Origin: Leucocoprinus leucothites
Taxonomy: Eukaryota > Basidiomycota > Agaricomycetes > Agaricales > Agaricaceae
Assembly (NCBI GenBank): GCA_013368445.1
Contig: JAACJO010000002.1
Coordinates: 1,178,001-1,242,000 of the forward strand
DNA: 64,000 nucleotides
Direction: 5' to 3'
Below are positions 48,678 through 62,845 of the stretch, piece after piece. Numbering within the stretch: the first letter of the stretch is position 1; the number at the start of each line of letters is the position of its first letter. The position numbers and the translations under genes were made by a program. A model generated the notes under the pieces. That model ran no database searches, had not been told where the DNA came from, and saw nothing but the letters and a program-made list of their open reading frames with translations.

Positions 48678-51600
48678 ATGAGCACCCGTGCACGCACGAG
48701 AGCGGCTGCTGCTGCTGCTGCCGCCGCCGCTTCATCTGCGACTTCTCCCACCTCCACCTCTCATGCACCAACTGCCACACCAAACTCAAAGTCAGCCTCT
48801 GCCGTTGCCAAGGGAAAACGCAAGCCCACTGGAAAGGAAACAACAATACCTACTTCCGTCAAGCAAGAACAGCCGAGTACTGATCCGTCTGCAGAGAAGG
48901 AAAATATCAAGACCGCCTCTTCAAATACGACAACGCGCCCTTCCACCACTAACGCTTCCAAGAAACAATCACAAGCCAAATCGAAATCAACGCCCAAAGC
49001 GAACTCGGCATATTGTATATGCAGTAGAGGAGATGATGGATCACCCATGATTCGATGCGCAGAATGTAAAATATGGTGCGTGCGTCGCGTGGACCCTTGG
49101 CTGGGACTGAGACTCGAATCCCTCGCCCGCCTCGCCCTCATCCTCACTAGTTTACTCACACACAGTTGAAATACAGGTACCATTTCATCTGCGTCGACTT
49201 GAGCGAACGCGAGGCAGAGGAAATAAGTGAGTCACTTGCGCAACTAAACTCCTGACTTGTTTTGATTTGATTTAAAACAACAGATGTATATATATGCTCC
49301 CCCTGTACCCAGTTCACCGGCCGCAAAACAGCTAGTGAGTACACTGGAATGCCCACCACCCAAGTTTTCGATCTCTCCCTTTCCAATTGGTACTCCGTAT
49401 GTCCAGTACGCCAGAAAGAAAAAGCAATTTCCGTCGTCGAAAAATCGAAAAACAAATATGTTTCTCGTTATCGTCCTGAGTAACTTTCGCCATTTGGATC
49501 TATCCATCCATCTACCTTTTCCTCTCTTTTACGCGCATACATGCATGATGTTGGATATCCCGTCAGTGTTATCGATGGGAGCCACCAATCACCACCACCA
49601 CCACCTTTTTATTCGGATATGGCATTAATCCGTTCGTTGTCTCGTATCATCAGTTTGAGCTACGTACAGCGTCGTGTGGTTTGGCTTGACTTTGATATCT
49701 GCCTTGTGTATCGATGGGGTGGTGAATTGTATATGTCGCGGCCACTCATATGCGGGCGTTTAGCGGCTTATTTTCCGCAGTCGCGTGCAACCCCGACGAT
49801 TGGCGCCCGGCGGCGTGAAATCTCGCCGCATAAAGAGCAGAGTAACCCGTTGTGTGCACTGCTCTCGGCTGTTGGAGTGCTTTTTGACGCCCTGAGTAGT
49901 TCATAAATGATACTATCTATCTTAAGTAGCATTCCTTTCGTTCTTTCTTTTTTATGGGTCGTGTGTCAACCCACAAATGGCGAAAGTTGCTATAGCTTGG
50001 TGCTAGAGACCAGAAATTGCTGTTTTCTGCGTACTGATCCGACATCATCAGTATCAAATCCTTACATTTTCCCTTTTTTTAAAATCCTTTTTTTCATACA
50101 TGGAGAATTCTGTGCTAACGAGCATTTGTGCTTTCTTTCTTTCTAGTGGTTTGGGAGGGTATGGACGCCCTCGAAGATTGTGGGTCGGAAGAAGAGACCA
50201 TACCAGTCACAGCGACAACAAAATCCGTTGGCGCCACAGCTACCACCACTCCCACGGTGATATCAAAAGGTAGTACCAAGCAAAAGCCAAAGAGACCTGC
50301 TGTCTCCGTGTCTCTTCCTCCTCCTCCTCGTCCACAATTACCGTTGGGCGAATCCGATGACGAGGGTGATCCGGGGAGTGAAGATGACGATTATGTTGCC
50401 GAAGATGAAGAAAGTAAATCCAAGACGAAGGGAAAGGTATGTTGTCCTACTTATATTCTCAATGCTTTGACTCGAGATTGACTTTTTTTGTTTTGTTTCT
50501 TCAGCGTCGTCTCCGCCGCATCTCTTCCTCAGGTTCTTCCTCCTCTGAAGCCGAATCAACAACAGCACCCAGCAAACAACGCTCACAAAGACGACCCACT
50601 AAACTTCGTAAACTCTCCTCCCGTTCACAAACTCCTGTTTCTCCTGCTTTAACATCTGCTACGACACCTACCATCTCTACCTCTAAACCATCAAGATTGA
50701 AAAGGAAATCTAGCACAGCTGAGAAAGAGACGTCTTCGTCGGTTCCAGCTCCGAAGCGTAAGAAATCTGATGCTACCGGTGGTGGAGGAGTGAACGACGA
50801 TGCTGTGAGGAAGTATTGTTTAGGAAAGTTTGAGGATGTGTTTAGGGATGTGTTTTTGAGGTATCCTTATGTTCGCGCCCTTCCTACTGGTGAGGGTGGT
50901 GAAGGTAGTGGTGGGGATGTAAAGATGGAGGAGGGTCAGGCTCAAAGTTCTACTACTGCCAATGGGGCGATTGTGATGAAAAAATTGGAAGAGTTAAGTG
51001 AAGAGGAGAAGGAGAGTTTGATTGGGGACAGTAAACGATTTGCTGCTGAACTTGAGCAGTGTGTGTTTGATATTTATGCAGAGGGCGATGTTGCTGGTGC
51101 CAAATACAAGTACGTTCTTCATCCTCTGTCTCAGCTCTTGATATTAACTTCTGATTTCACTAGGGATCGATTCCGAACTCTCCAATTCAACTTGAGCAAG
51201 CCTGATCGAACCGTCATCCACCAACGTATTATCACGCGTACAATCACACCCAAAGAAATCTCCCTCATGTCTTCCACCGATCTCGCAGACGAAGAAACCA
51301 AACAACACATTAAAATCGCAGAAAAAGAATCCCTCGAACAAACTATCCTACAGAAACCGACCGTCCCCAGAGCAAAAATCACGCACAAGGGGTTACAAGA
51401 CATTGAAGATGTGAATGGTGATTTGGCGAGAGCGAGGGAGCTTGAGAGGCAGAGGGACAGGGAACAGGAAGAAGAGGAGAAGAGGGAGAGAGAGAGAAGG
51501 GAGAGGCAGAAAGCTGTTGAGAAGCAGAGACAGCGTACACAGTCTCTCAGTGTACCGCCCGAATCTCCTGTTGCACCAACTCACAGCCCCATCACGCCGG

Positions 51601-54024
51601 ACCAGCAACAACAGCAAACCTGGGGTGCACCACCGCCCGTACCTGCGCATGTCCTACAACAACAGCAACAGGGTGCAGGAGGCCCGGCGGATGATATCCT
51701 CCATCCGTCCATCCGTCCACTTTTTGTACACACGATGTCGGACGTGGTTATGGCTTCTGTCCCCGAACCGGAGTTGAACTTAGCGGATCTGATAAATATA
51801 GATGAAGATGGTGCAGAACAGGATGGTAGCGCTGCTGCTGCTGCTGATACGACTGCTACTGGTGCACCAGATTCCTCTGGTGATGGAATAACAGCTGCGG
51901 CGGATACTGCTACTTCCTCGGCGGGTGTACCCGCCCCTCCTCCCTTGGATCACTCTATCGAACCGGATGGGAGTATTTCCGAGAGACCGCCTGGTGCGCA
52001 TCACACCGTGTCGGAGTTGGGACATCATTTAACAGCGTCACCTACGAGTCCTACTACACCTTCATCTTCTGTGGTCTCGCCTTTCTCGGCTACTCGACCT
52101 CGTGGGTTGTCATTTGATCTCAATTCACTCTGGCAGAATGCGCCGAGGGACGAGGACGATATTTCAAGAACGCCGAAGTCACCTTTGCAGAATCAAGAAC
52201 AAGGTGTTACTTCTTTGGTACTAGATGCAGACAAGGATAACGGTACGAGAGGAAGGAAGGCAGAGGATGCAGATAGTGGTGATACAGCAGGTACAAAAAG
52301 CTTGATACATGGAATCGGCGGAGACGGAGCGAGGGATCATCTGGTGATGGAACCTGAACCGATGGAGGTTGCGAACGACGATGATTTTGATATGTTTTTG
52401 GCAGAGGAGAAGGAGGATATGGTGGACCGTGCTGGAGCGGGTGGTACAGTTGCCCCCGGTGGTGGGAATGCTACCTCCAAACCCCCTGTATCCCAGGATC
52501 CAGAAGCCGCATTTGAGGCGATACAGCAGTGCTGGACCGGAAAGGTGTGTAGATGAGTCCCTTGTTCAGGGTTTCCGAATGCATAACTGATTAATTTACC
52601 CTTTTTCTATTTTTGTGCCACTCCAAATAGATTCACATGCCGCCTGAATGGGCTGCCCCTCAATCAACGACGGTAATCGCCAAACAAATCGGTGGACGAT
52701 CGTTGGGCCATCAATCGCTTTTGTGGAAGACATTGATCCCAGTGGAAGATTTGAGGATTGAGGGACGTGTGGCTACGAAAGACTCGGAGGAGTTTTTGAC
52801 GCAAGTTAGGTTGAATCCGACTAGGGAGCTGATTGCTGTGGCGTTTTCGCCGGTATCGGAGGAGATGAAGCCTGACTTTGAGGGTTTGATCGAATTTTTC
52901 AAGTCGAGGGAGTAAGTTGCATTGTTTGGTGTACCAAAAATGTTATGATATTGACTTGATTTTTTTTTCACCTATTCAGTCGTCATGGTCTTATTTTCCC
53001 ATGGGGCCAACGACCAAAGGATGTATGTCCTGGACGCGAATTGTATGTTATTCCTCTACGAGCGAACGAGCCATTGCCCGAGTATGTCGAGCTGTTGGAT
53101 GAGCTCAGGATCCCAAAGACACGCAAAGCAGATTTCTTGATCGGAGTATGGGTGTTGTTCAGAGGTAAACTCAGTCATCCCCCTCCCCAACCTCCCTCTG
53201 GTACTCCAGCGACTGCATCATCTGCAACGCCAGCACCTGTAACGCCTACAGTCCCAGCTCCACCCATGCCCAACATTCCCCCTCTACCACCCCACCTTGC
53301 ATCTGCTAAGTCTCAATCCCCACCCGTTCCTACACCTTCTGCAGTTACTCCTGGTGCGCCTTCTGCACCATCTAGACTCCCGCCTGGCCTTCCTATTCCA
53401 CCCCAGATCAATCCAGTAGCGCTCGAGGCAGAGGTGGCCTCACTCACACAAGAGCAAGTACAACATCTAATACATTCACTGACTGCGAGCGGCTTCCAGC
53501 TTGGTGCCTCTGCTCCAGGTGGTAGCGGACCTGCTGCCCCCCCTCAGGCTGTTCCGGTACCAGGACAACCTCCTCACGGCTCCCATCTACCTCCACCTCC
53601 ACCACCTTCTCACCCTTGGCCTGGTTACCCAATTCCAGGTGGTCCACCACCCTCTCAACCTCCCGGCATTTATCCTCCTCCTCCTGGCCCAATGTATGGA
53701 CACCCGCCTCCCCCTCCTCATTCTCACCCATATGCCCCCTCACCTCCACCGCATCATGGTCCATCTGATCACGATCGCAGAGATTCGTATGGCTCGCCAC
53801 ATGGTCACTACGGCGGTGGAAGAGGTGGTGATCGTGATAGAGGAGATCGTGGGGGTTGGCGTGGAGGTGGTGGTGGTGGTGGTCGAGGTCAACGCGGACG
53901 GGGAAAACATCGTGGAGGAGGTGGCGGAGGAGGGAATTCCTCGCACAGACCTGTTGATTCTGGATGGCCGAGACGACAAAGGAATGAAGATGGAAATGGT
54001 AGCCCGGGTCGTAGATGGGGATGA
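48678..54024 (+). CDS. bye1: Bye1-like transcription regulator (PHD, TFIIS-M, SPOC) with RGG tail
   Basis: Eight exons: 48678-49075, 49177-49226, 49284-49334, 50147-50436, 50505-51109, 51164-52544, 52631-52911 and 52980-54024. After a polyalanine run (48707-48737) and basic linker comes a PHD finger over three exons: YCICSRGDDGSPMIRCAECK, YHFICVDL and NVYICSPCTQF. The TFIIS central domain lies about 50790-51360 (VRKYCLGKFEDVFRDVFLRY, AKYKDRFRTLQFNLSKPD, TRTITPKEISLMSSTDLADE). A charged coiled segment and a long acidic linker follow. The SPOC domain begins after 52631: MPPEWAAPQSTTVIAKQIGG, SLLWKTLIPVEDLRIEGRVA, DRHGLIFPWGQRPKDV. The tail is Pro-rich, then RGG-rich (53820-53930). Bye1 in yeast binds H3K4me3 and RNA polymerase II during early elongation; the same nuclear role is inferred. 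One intron (49335-50146) is 812 nt. Confidence 0.88.
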
Positions 54025-54417
54025 TCTCTGAGGTGATTTGGGGATTGGTTTCGGGTTTTTCATGATCTTTGGATCTTGTTTTGGGGGGACTTGTTGCGGG
54101 CGATTATCATTATTTACTTTTTTTCTCCTTCGCTCTGATGATTGACAATTTCGACTATGGTTTCGATGTGCGGATACGTACTGTGTGTTTGTACGATTGA
54201 GAAGAATTACTATGGTATATACTCTAGCAGTAATCATGCATATGCATTTGCGGATCCTCGATCTTTCGGCTTCTTACTATGATAGTATGAGTTGTGCAGA
54301 CTCAGCACTAGACGATTTCGAAATTCTTTCCATTTCATTTGTTTCCCTAGTTTGATCCTACGAAAAAGTGATAAAATTTCGTTAAAGATACGATAAAATA
54401 ATACATCTTTAAGTTCT
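54025..54417. other. Convergent 3' region
   Basis: 393 AT-rich bases between the Bye1-like stop and the arabinitol dehydrogenase stop. Nothing coding is supported. Confidence 0.5.
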
Positions 54418-56029
54418 CTAGTCCTGAATCTGGACCTTGATTGCACCTTGAGCGGGATCAGCAGCGACATGGAAGGCATCAATAGCATCTTCCAATGGGA
54501 AACGATGAGTGACAAGAGGCTTGACATTGATGAGACCGGCTGAGATGAGGCGAATAGCCTTGGGATATTGGTTGGCATAACGATACTGGAGGCTGACGTC
54601 TATTTCATTGGCGCTGAGGTGCATGAATGGGAACTGGACCAAGAAAGGTTTCGTGAGACCAAACTCAGAACAAGCATTTCATCATTAGACCAGCATACAT
54701 ACCACTTGTTCATTCTTTCCAACTCCAATTATGAATATCTTCCCACCGAATACTGTCGCCTAATTCAGCAGAGTCAGAGCAAGTCACGAAGAAAATGGGG
54801 TTACCGAGAGTTTGGAACAGATACGCACATAGGCAGCCGTGTGGACACTGCTCTCCACACCAGTACACTCCAACGTCAGTTTTAACGGACCTTCCGCAGC
54901 TCGTTTGATCTCCTCGGCTTGTTCCTTCGGCTTCAAGTCCCGCTTAATCAAGACCGTGCGTACGCCTGGGACCAACTTCTTGGCAAAGTCGAGGCGAGAT
55001 TGGAAGAGGTCAGTGATGACGATGGGTTCAGCGCCTGCTGCACGGGCTGATAGGAGAGAGACCAAGCCGATGGGTCCAGCACCACTACAGAGATAGAAAT
55101 AGATATCAATGACGCCCATTTACGCGAGTGCAAAATAGAATGCAGTGATCATACCAGATGAGAACGGGATCACCAAGGCGAAGCCCGGAGCGTTCAATAC
55201 CAGCCAAAGCAACTGCCAAAGGTTCACAGAGGGAACCTTCTTCAAAAGAGACATTATCTGGGAGGCGGTGAAGCCACTGTGCGGGGTGTAAATGCCACCT
55301 TGTCAAAGTACCTGCGATGACGAAACATCAAATACGGCTCTTCTCGCAAAAAAATGGAAGATCACTAATGATTCAGGACGAACCGTGATATGGTGGGGTA
55401 GAGAAGAATACGACATCAGGACATCCGTTATATCTTCCTGTCCTACAAGCATCGCAAGACGGCTGGGAGCATGGGACGCCGGCCTCAATAGCTACCCTGT
55501 CTCCTGAGGCGGATATGAGTCCAATACCATGGTGACTAAGAAATGTACCGAACCCTTCTTCCATTGAGTAACACCCTCGCCAACTTCGACTACCTCACCA
55601 GCGCTTTCATGTCCGGAACCACACTGTCAAATGAAGCCCCTATCTCAGCTAAAAACACATACTCCGCGGAGTAGACTTATTCACCTCATCAGAAACAACC
55701 ATCGAATCTCCAATACGCCCATGTTTCCAAAAGTGTACGTCACTCCTATGAATTCATGAGTATTCAGCTTATCAGATACCGGTCGAGCGAGAAAAAACAC
55801 ACCCGCAAATTCCTGTGGCCCGCACATGCAACAGCACTTGTCCAGGACCGGGTTTTGGCCTCGGTTTTTCAACGAGATGGATTTGGTGTTGAGGGTTATA
55901 GAAAGCTGCAATATTAGCTTCAGGTTTCGGTTTCTCTCCTTCTTGCAAAACCCTGAATTCGGGGTGATCTAGGATCTTGCGAGGGTTATAGATATCGGCA
56001 TTGCCTATTTCAACAGCAGCTGTAGCCAT
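54418..56029 (-). CDS. L-arabinitol 4-dehydrogenase (zinc MDR family)
   Basis: About seven exons on the minus strand, from the ATG at 56029 ([20 protein letters not shown]) to the TAG at 54418-54420. Strips in order: [31 protein letters not shown] (catalytic zinc Cys), [18 protein letters not shown] (the GHE motif), [20 protein letters not shown] with the structural-zinc cysteines, [20 protein letters not shown], then the Rossmann segment [38 protein letters not shown], and [20 protein letters not shown], ending AIKVQIQD. The family oxidises polyols with NAD. The ending and [15 protein letters not shown] fit L-arabinitol 4-dehydrogenase, the third step of fungal L-arabinose catabolism. Sorbitol or xylitol dehydrogenase is the main alternative. 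It sits in the cytosol. Nothing nearby forms a pathway cluster with it. Confidence 0.85.
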
Positions 56030-56633
56030 ATCGAGGTATTTGTTCCCTGAGGTGAACTAGGAATCAAAAGATCGTGAACAGGTGTCTGGAGAGGAGCGGT
56101 GGTCGTCGGCGGGAAGGGTGTGAATGTATGGCTATCGTTTTTATCTTTCGGGTATGTAGGACTGTGGAATTATTACCAAGCTGTCGAGAATCGTTGGCCG
56201 CATGATGAGGCTTGTGGTAGACCCTGTTGTCCAGCTGAGAAAGAGGTCACAAGTCGACTGGTTCTCGGACCTGTAGCTTCTTTTCCGGTCCGACACATCC
56301 CGGTCATCCTATTTTCCAACTTCTGCATTCTCGGACTGGATATCGAAAGTGAAGAATTTTCCAGGTTTCGTGCGACGACATTTTTGTTCAGTGCTTGCAA
56401 TTCCGCTCACAACTTCGACAACTCGGACAGAGCTCTCCAATGGTGATATCGACAAGTTGTTTTCCTCCAGATCCATTTTTACAATTAGCGAACGGCACTA
56501 GCGATAGGTGTACAAGAGATAGGAAATCATGAGAGCTTCAAACATCCTCGAACTGCTCCAGATTGAATGGAATTATGAGCACCGTAAAATCATGATTGCG
56601 CATTACTCAAGATGCGCTGCTGAGGGACTATCT
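56030..56633. other. Intergenic between arabinitol dehydrogenase start and NDR kinase stop
   Basis: 604 bases. The left part is the arabinitol dehydrogenase promoter; the right part is the NDR kinase 3' flank. Frames on both strands are shadowy and unmatched. Confidence 0.5.
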
Positions 56634-58537
<1,904 letters not shown>

Positions 58538-58746
58538 CCGCTGTGCTCCGTGGCTGTTGAGAGAATGAGACGAGCTGGGGTGGTTATTGTACATGTTACA
58601 TGCAAGAATGGCCTGGTGGTTGATGGTAACAGAAATGAAAATGCCGCAAGCGTCTGTTCTCCCCACGCACCCACCTCTCGTGACCCTGACCTCGTTCCCC
58701 ATTTCAAATTCAACGCCGAGCACAACTCATACCACAACTACTAACA
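58538..58746. promoter_or_regulatory. Compact bidirectional promoter, NDR kinase / PRP4
   Basis: Only 209 bases separate the NDR kinase ATG (minus) and the PRP4 ATG (plus), so both promoters and 5' leaders must overlap or share elements. No TATA box is evident, fitting housekeeping genes. Confidence 0.55.
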
Positions 58747-60756
58747 ATGCCAGAACTCACGCTCGACACGCTTATGGACGATGGCGACTACTTGGGCTCA
58801 GAGCGCGCTCGGCTTGAGAATAAAGTCATTCTGGATGAACTCGAACGAAAGAAGAAGGCCCGCACGCTGGCTGTTCCAACAGACGATAATCGCGTAAGAG
58901 CACGCCTAAGGGAAATCGGAGAGCCCATAACTCTGTTCGGTGAACGTGTAAGTTCATGCTCTACCCCTCTTTTACGTTAATTAAACGTTATTCAAGGCCG
59001 CCGATCGTCGAGACCGTCTCAGATACGTCCTATCTCAAATTAATGCAGCGCGTGGGGAAGATGCAATGCCGATCGAGTCAGAGTCTTCTGAAGAGAGTGA
59101 AGATGTGAGGTTTCAATCTCCCTGGTCCATCATTCGTGCTCATGGTCACTTAGGAAGAAGAATTCTATACTCCAGGATCATTCGAGTTGTTGGAAGCTCG
59201 TCGGCGGATAGCAGAGTTCTCGCTACCCAGGTTGGATTCCTCAGGTATCAGCCAGAAAAGGTGCTTACAATCGCATTTGCTCTGCTTTCCTTGACAGAGC
59301 TCAAAAGCGTGTCGCCCGGCAGCGTCTAGATAGCAGAATGGAACTAGGGCGAATAGTTGACACTCGAAAAAAAGTGTTCAACGAAGTCAAGGTAAGCAGC
59401 CACCGCGTTGTCAATCCAGTTTCGAGCCTTGAGTGAGCCAATTTCTCAGAAATTCTCCAATCTGGGTTCACAAATCGGTGACGAACGACCTATCGCTCAA
59501 GTACGGTTTGCTCCCAATAACGAAATCCTTGCAACGGGGAGCTGGTCGGGGACGGTCAAGCTGTGGAATGTACCAGCGTGTACAGAAATTCGTTCTCTGA
59601 GAGGTATGACTTTATTCTAAGTGTTCACAAAACTCCCTAATCGTAAAATCGTGGTCAGGCCACAGTGACAAAGTCAGTGGTGTGGCATGGCACCCACAGG
59701 CCACCCTTACACATAGCCCCAATATCGTGAACCTTGCTAGTGGCGCCGGAGAGGGCAACGTCAATCTCTGGTCGATGAATAGGCAAGTAGACATACCCCT
59801 AGGACCAGATCTGTTTGCTCATGGATTCACCAGTGACCAGCCTCTCTCGGTTTTGAAAGGTCACCTAGATCGTGTTTGCCGCGTTGCCTTCCACCCGTCT
59901 GGCGATTATGTCGCTAGTGCCAGCTTTGACACCACTTGGCGCCTTTGGGATGTGAATACCTCAAAAGAGCTATTACTCCAGGAAGGGCACTCAAAAGAGG
60001 TTTACACTGTGGAATTCCAAAATGATGGTGCTCTAATTGTATCCGGGTATGTACTATCTCCATAGATTGAGTGAACATCCACTGAAGTTTTTTGTAGTGG
60101 TCTGGACGCCGTAGGTCGAGTCTGGGATTTGCGAACAGGAAGAACAGCTATGGTGCTCGATGGCCACGTTCAAGGAATCTACTCGATTGCATTTTCGCCA
60201 AATGGGTTCGCCTTTCTCTATGCTACAACATCTCAGCTCGCTTACGTTTGACTTTAGGTATCAAGTAGCTACCGGCTCTGGTGACGATACAATCCGGCTC
60301 TGGGACATACGTTCTCTCAAAGCACTGTACACCATTCCCGCCCATCTCTCTAATGTTTCCGACATCCGGTTCTTCCACGCCAACGATCTCTTCTACAAAC
60401 CCTTCACCTCAACTAAAGTTGACGAAGACACTGAGATGAACGGTGTCGATGAAGAATCAAAACCTCGCGATACGCCTGACTCCGAAAAGCCTGAAGGTCA
60501 AAGCCAAGACGGCGTTGACTCGGCGACAAAAGGGTACACAGAAGAAGAATGGCGGTACCGTTCTGGATTGTTCTTCGCCAGTGCGGGCTATGATGGACTT
60601 GTTAAGCTTTGGAGCGCAGATGACTGGCAGCTTTTGCGTACGCTTACAACGGATGCGGGGAAGGTTATGTCGGTGGATATTTCAAGTGGTGGAGGGATGA
60701 TTGCTTCTGGGACTTATAACCGGAATTTCCAGTTGTATGCTCCTGAGGACTTTTAA
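58747..60756 (+). CDS. prp4: U4/U6 snRNP protein Prp4 (SFM and WD40)
   Basis: Eight exons from the ATG at 58747 ([20 protein letters not shown]) to the TAA at 60754-60756. The splicing-factor motif spans the first intron: [18 protein letters not shown], then [15 protein letters not shown]. An acidic strip ([20 protein letters not shown]) and [20 protein letters not shown] lead into WD40 repeats. Among them are [96 protein letters not shown] and [18 protein letters not shown]. That makes seven repeats. A charged insert (about 60410-60535) lies in the sixth. Prp4 (human PRPF4) binds Prp3 and snu13 in the U4/U6 di-snRNP and is needed for tri-snRNP assembly. Nuclear role inferred from a full-length family match. 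Confidence 0.94.
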
Positions 60757-61282
60757 TCTCCACTCAAATATGGGATCAATGGCAGTCTCTTATACTGTTA
60801 CCCTTGGGTCTTGGGACAGACTCCAGCGTATGCGAACTCCATCGTTTATGTCTGGGTTGAATTGACCAGTTGACACTCGAAAGCACTGCTAAGTTCCTAC
60901 TGTTGATCTCACACTTCTTATCTACATAAATACTTGAGAGCTCAAGCTAGAATTTTGAAGGAATAACGATTTGTCTTGCAATATGTTGCTGTAGGCTGCG
61001 AGTCTTTGTGTTCTTGGTAAAGGGTCCTCTGAGTGTCCTCGGATCCGTTCTGCGAGCAAAATGGCATATGTCAGTGATGGCCAGGGTAGTAGAGACAGGA
61101 CAAAGAGACTCATAGTTCTATGCTATCACAAAGCGTTCAAGAGTTTGGGTGACTCAACCTAACATTTTGGCCGCTAGCACCATCCTCTAAGGGACAGACC
61201 ATTACACATGCACAGCAAAGGTATATTGCTTCTTTCCGACCAGTGTTCTCATTGCCCAATGTCCGTGCCCACTATCCAGGCT
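60757..61282. other. Convergent 3' region between PRP4 and F-box-like gene
   Basis: 526 bases. Frames on the minus strand (about 60922-61113) show no family motif. Nothing else is visible. Confidence 0.45.
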
Positions 61283-62845
61283 CTATAAACCAGGGACCTT
61301 AGCGAGCCAGTCCACCGGTTTTGTCTCAACAAGTAGCTCCAGTTGCAAACCCTGTTCAACCAGCTTCTGAAATCCGTCCCGCACCTCATCCTCCCACTCG
61401 TAAGGAAAATTGAGAGCCAATTGAAAATGGCGCACTAGCCCAAGTTCCCATCGCTGCTCCAGAAGGTCAAGAACATGAGTTGCCACTGTTAATTTTGGGC
61501 GCCTCCCGACGCATGAAGGTGGAGAGAAAAGGTGGAATGCTAGGAATTGTAAAGAGGGTGATGGTATCGTCGAAGAATGCTTCATGAGTGGTGTGATTAG
61601 GGAAGAGGAAAGGAATGATAGTTGGAAACGAGAACCGCGAAGCGTTAATTTTCTGAGGTTTGGTAGTTGATTGAAGCTTTGGGTGAGAAGATCTTGGACT
61701 CGGACTGAGGAATCGCTTCCTGCGGTTCCAGGAACAAGGTCGAGCTCCGTGAGCGTATTACCAGTAGTGGATACAAACTGAAGAAACGTCGCATCAATTC
61801 TCGAGATGAGATGCTCATCTGTTGCGTGAGGTAATATATGCCGCCATTTCAAGCCTCGAAGGGCTGGTGTTGAGATGGATCCAAAGAGCAGAGTTTCGGG
61901 AACAAATTCAGCTGGCCAATCTAGCCACTCAAGGCATGGAAATATGTTACGATCGTTATATTGATGGTTCTGAGTACCATCCTCAGGGTGATCAGGTGTT
62001 GAGGGTTGATAACAACGGTAATGGATAAGGTTGGGGCAGTGACGCATGAGCTCGAGGGCAAGGCCGTAGGGGAAGTGCTTCAGATCAACTATTGTGAGCC
62101 GACTGCCCACAACAAGAAACCTGGGGATTCCTATCTCAATCTCTGTTTCACCCCCGCCACTCCAATTTAAACGAAGTCTCTCCAGGTTCGTGAGTTGTGC
62201 TAGCAGCTTCACCAGGTCTAACCACCATATCATACCGGAGCACCCAATCAGCGATAAACTTTTGATGGTACGAGGAGAATTGATATAAACTGCCCATTCC
62301 AGCTCATCAAGAGTCAGGTATGAGTCCTCGGGGTGTGGCAATAACGCCTCTTGTTGGTGACTTATGGCTTGATAATCTAACAGAAGGTCCATCGAAGAAG
62401 ATGAACGATCAATGCACAATCGCAATAGATTAACCCAGGATTCTGGATGGTATTGCGTCGGCCGAGGCAAGACCCTCAAGATCTGCCAGAGCTGGGGCAA
62501 GGATATAGCAACCTGGCGCCAGCGGTGCGATACGGCAGATAACACGAGTACTGATGCGATAGAGAGGTCGGTGTCGAAGGGATGGTGCCAGCTAAACTCC
62601 TGGAAACCATGTTCAGAGAAATGCGACAGTGGCGAGCAAACAAATTGGAAAATGGTGGACAGCGTTTCGACTGGGAGTATGCTGATGCAAGGTTGAAGCT
62701 CATTGAGCTTCCTCAGATAGAGCGCGCGTTCGGTGAGAACTTGCTTGGCTTCAGGTTCAACGAGGTTCGTCAGGTTGGTAGAGAGGTGATCGACCGTTGC
62801 TTGAAGACGCTCAATCTCTTGTTCGGTGAGAGCTATTTGACTCAT
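61283..62845 (-). CDS. F-box-like protein with leucine-rich C-terminus, intact
   Basis: A single uninterrupted minus-strand frame of about 520 residues. The ATG at 62845 (MSQIALTEQEIERLQATVDH) is preferred; the five codons before it begin at a GTG. Residues about 10-50 form a coiled helix. The F-box-like segment is CISILPVETLSTIFQFV at about 53-69. It is followed by VLSAVSHRWRQVAISLPQLW, the common basidiomycete F-box layout. The remainder has loosely repeated leucine-rich strips (TIKSLSLIGCSGMIWWLDLV, LTNLERLRLNWSGG, NLRKLTLRGSRFQLSFLSSS). F-box proteins recruit substrates to SCF ubiquitin ligases via Skp1; the substrate is unknown. It is not a close relative of the 18-24 kb relics, whose strip reads VCRHWREIALAC. 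It has no introns in the coding frame. Confidence 0.78.
   Translation of the reverse strand: MSQIALTEQEIERLQATVDHLSTNLTNLVEPEAKQVLTERALYLRKLNELQPCISILPVETLSTIFQFVCSPLSHFSEHGFQEFSWHHPFDTDLSIASVLVLSAVSHRWRQVAISLPQLWQILRVLPRPTQYHPESWVNLLRLCIDRSSSSMDLLLDYQAISHQQEALLPHPEDSYLTLDELEWAVYINSPRTIKSLSLIGCSGMIWWLDLVKLLAQLTNLERLRLNWSGGGETEIEIGIPRFLVVGSRLTIVDLKHFPYGLALELMRHCPNLIHYRCYQPSTPDHPEDGTQNHQYNDRNIFPCLEWLDWPAEFVPETLLFGSISTPALRGLKWRHILPHATDEHLISRIDATFLQFVSTTGNTLTELDLVPGTAGSDSSVRVQDLLTQSFNQLPNLRKLTLRGSRFQLSFLSSSLITPLMKHSSTIPSPSLQFLAFHLFSPPSCVGRRPKLTVATHVLDLLEQRWELGLVRHFQLALNFPYEWEDEVRDGFQKLVEQGLQLELLVETKPVDWLAKVPGL

Noticed and set aside
49541..49906. Separate gene inside the long BYE1 intron
   Set aside because: The frame has no recognisable domain and biased low-quality composition, and the flanking PHD and downstream exons join in frame across it.
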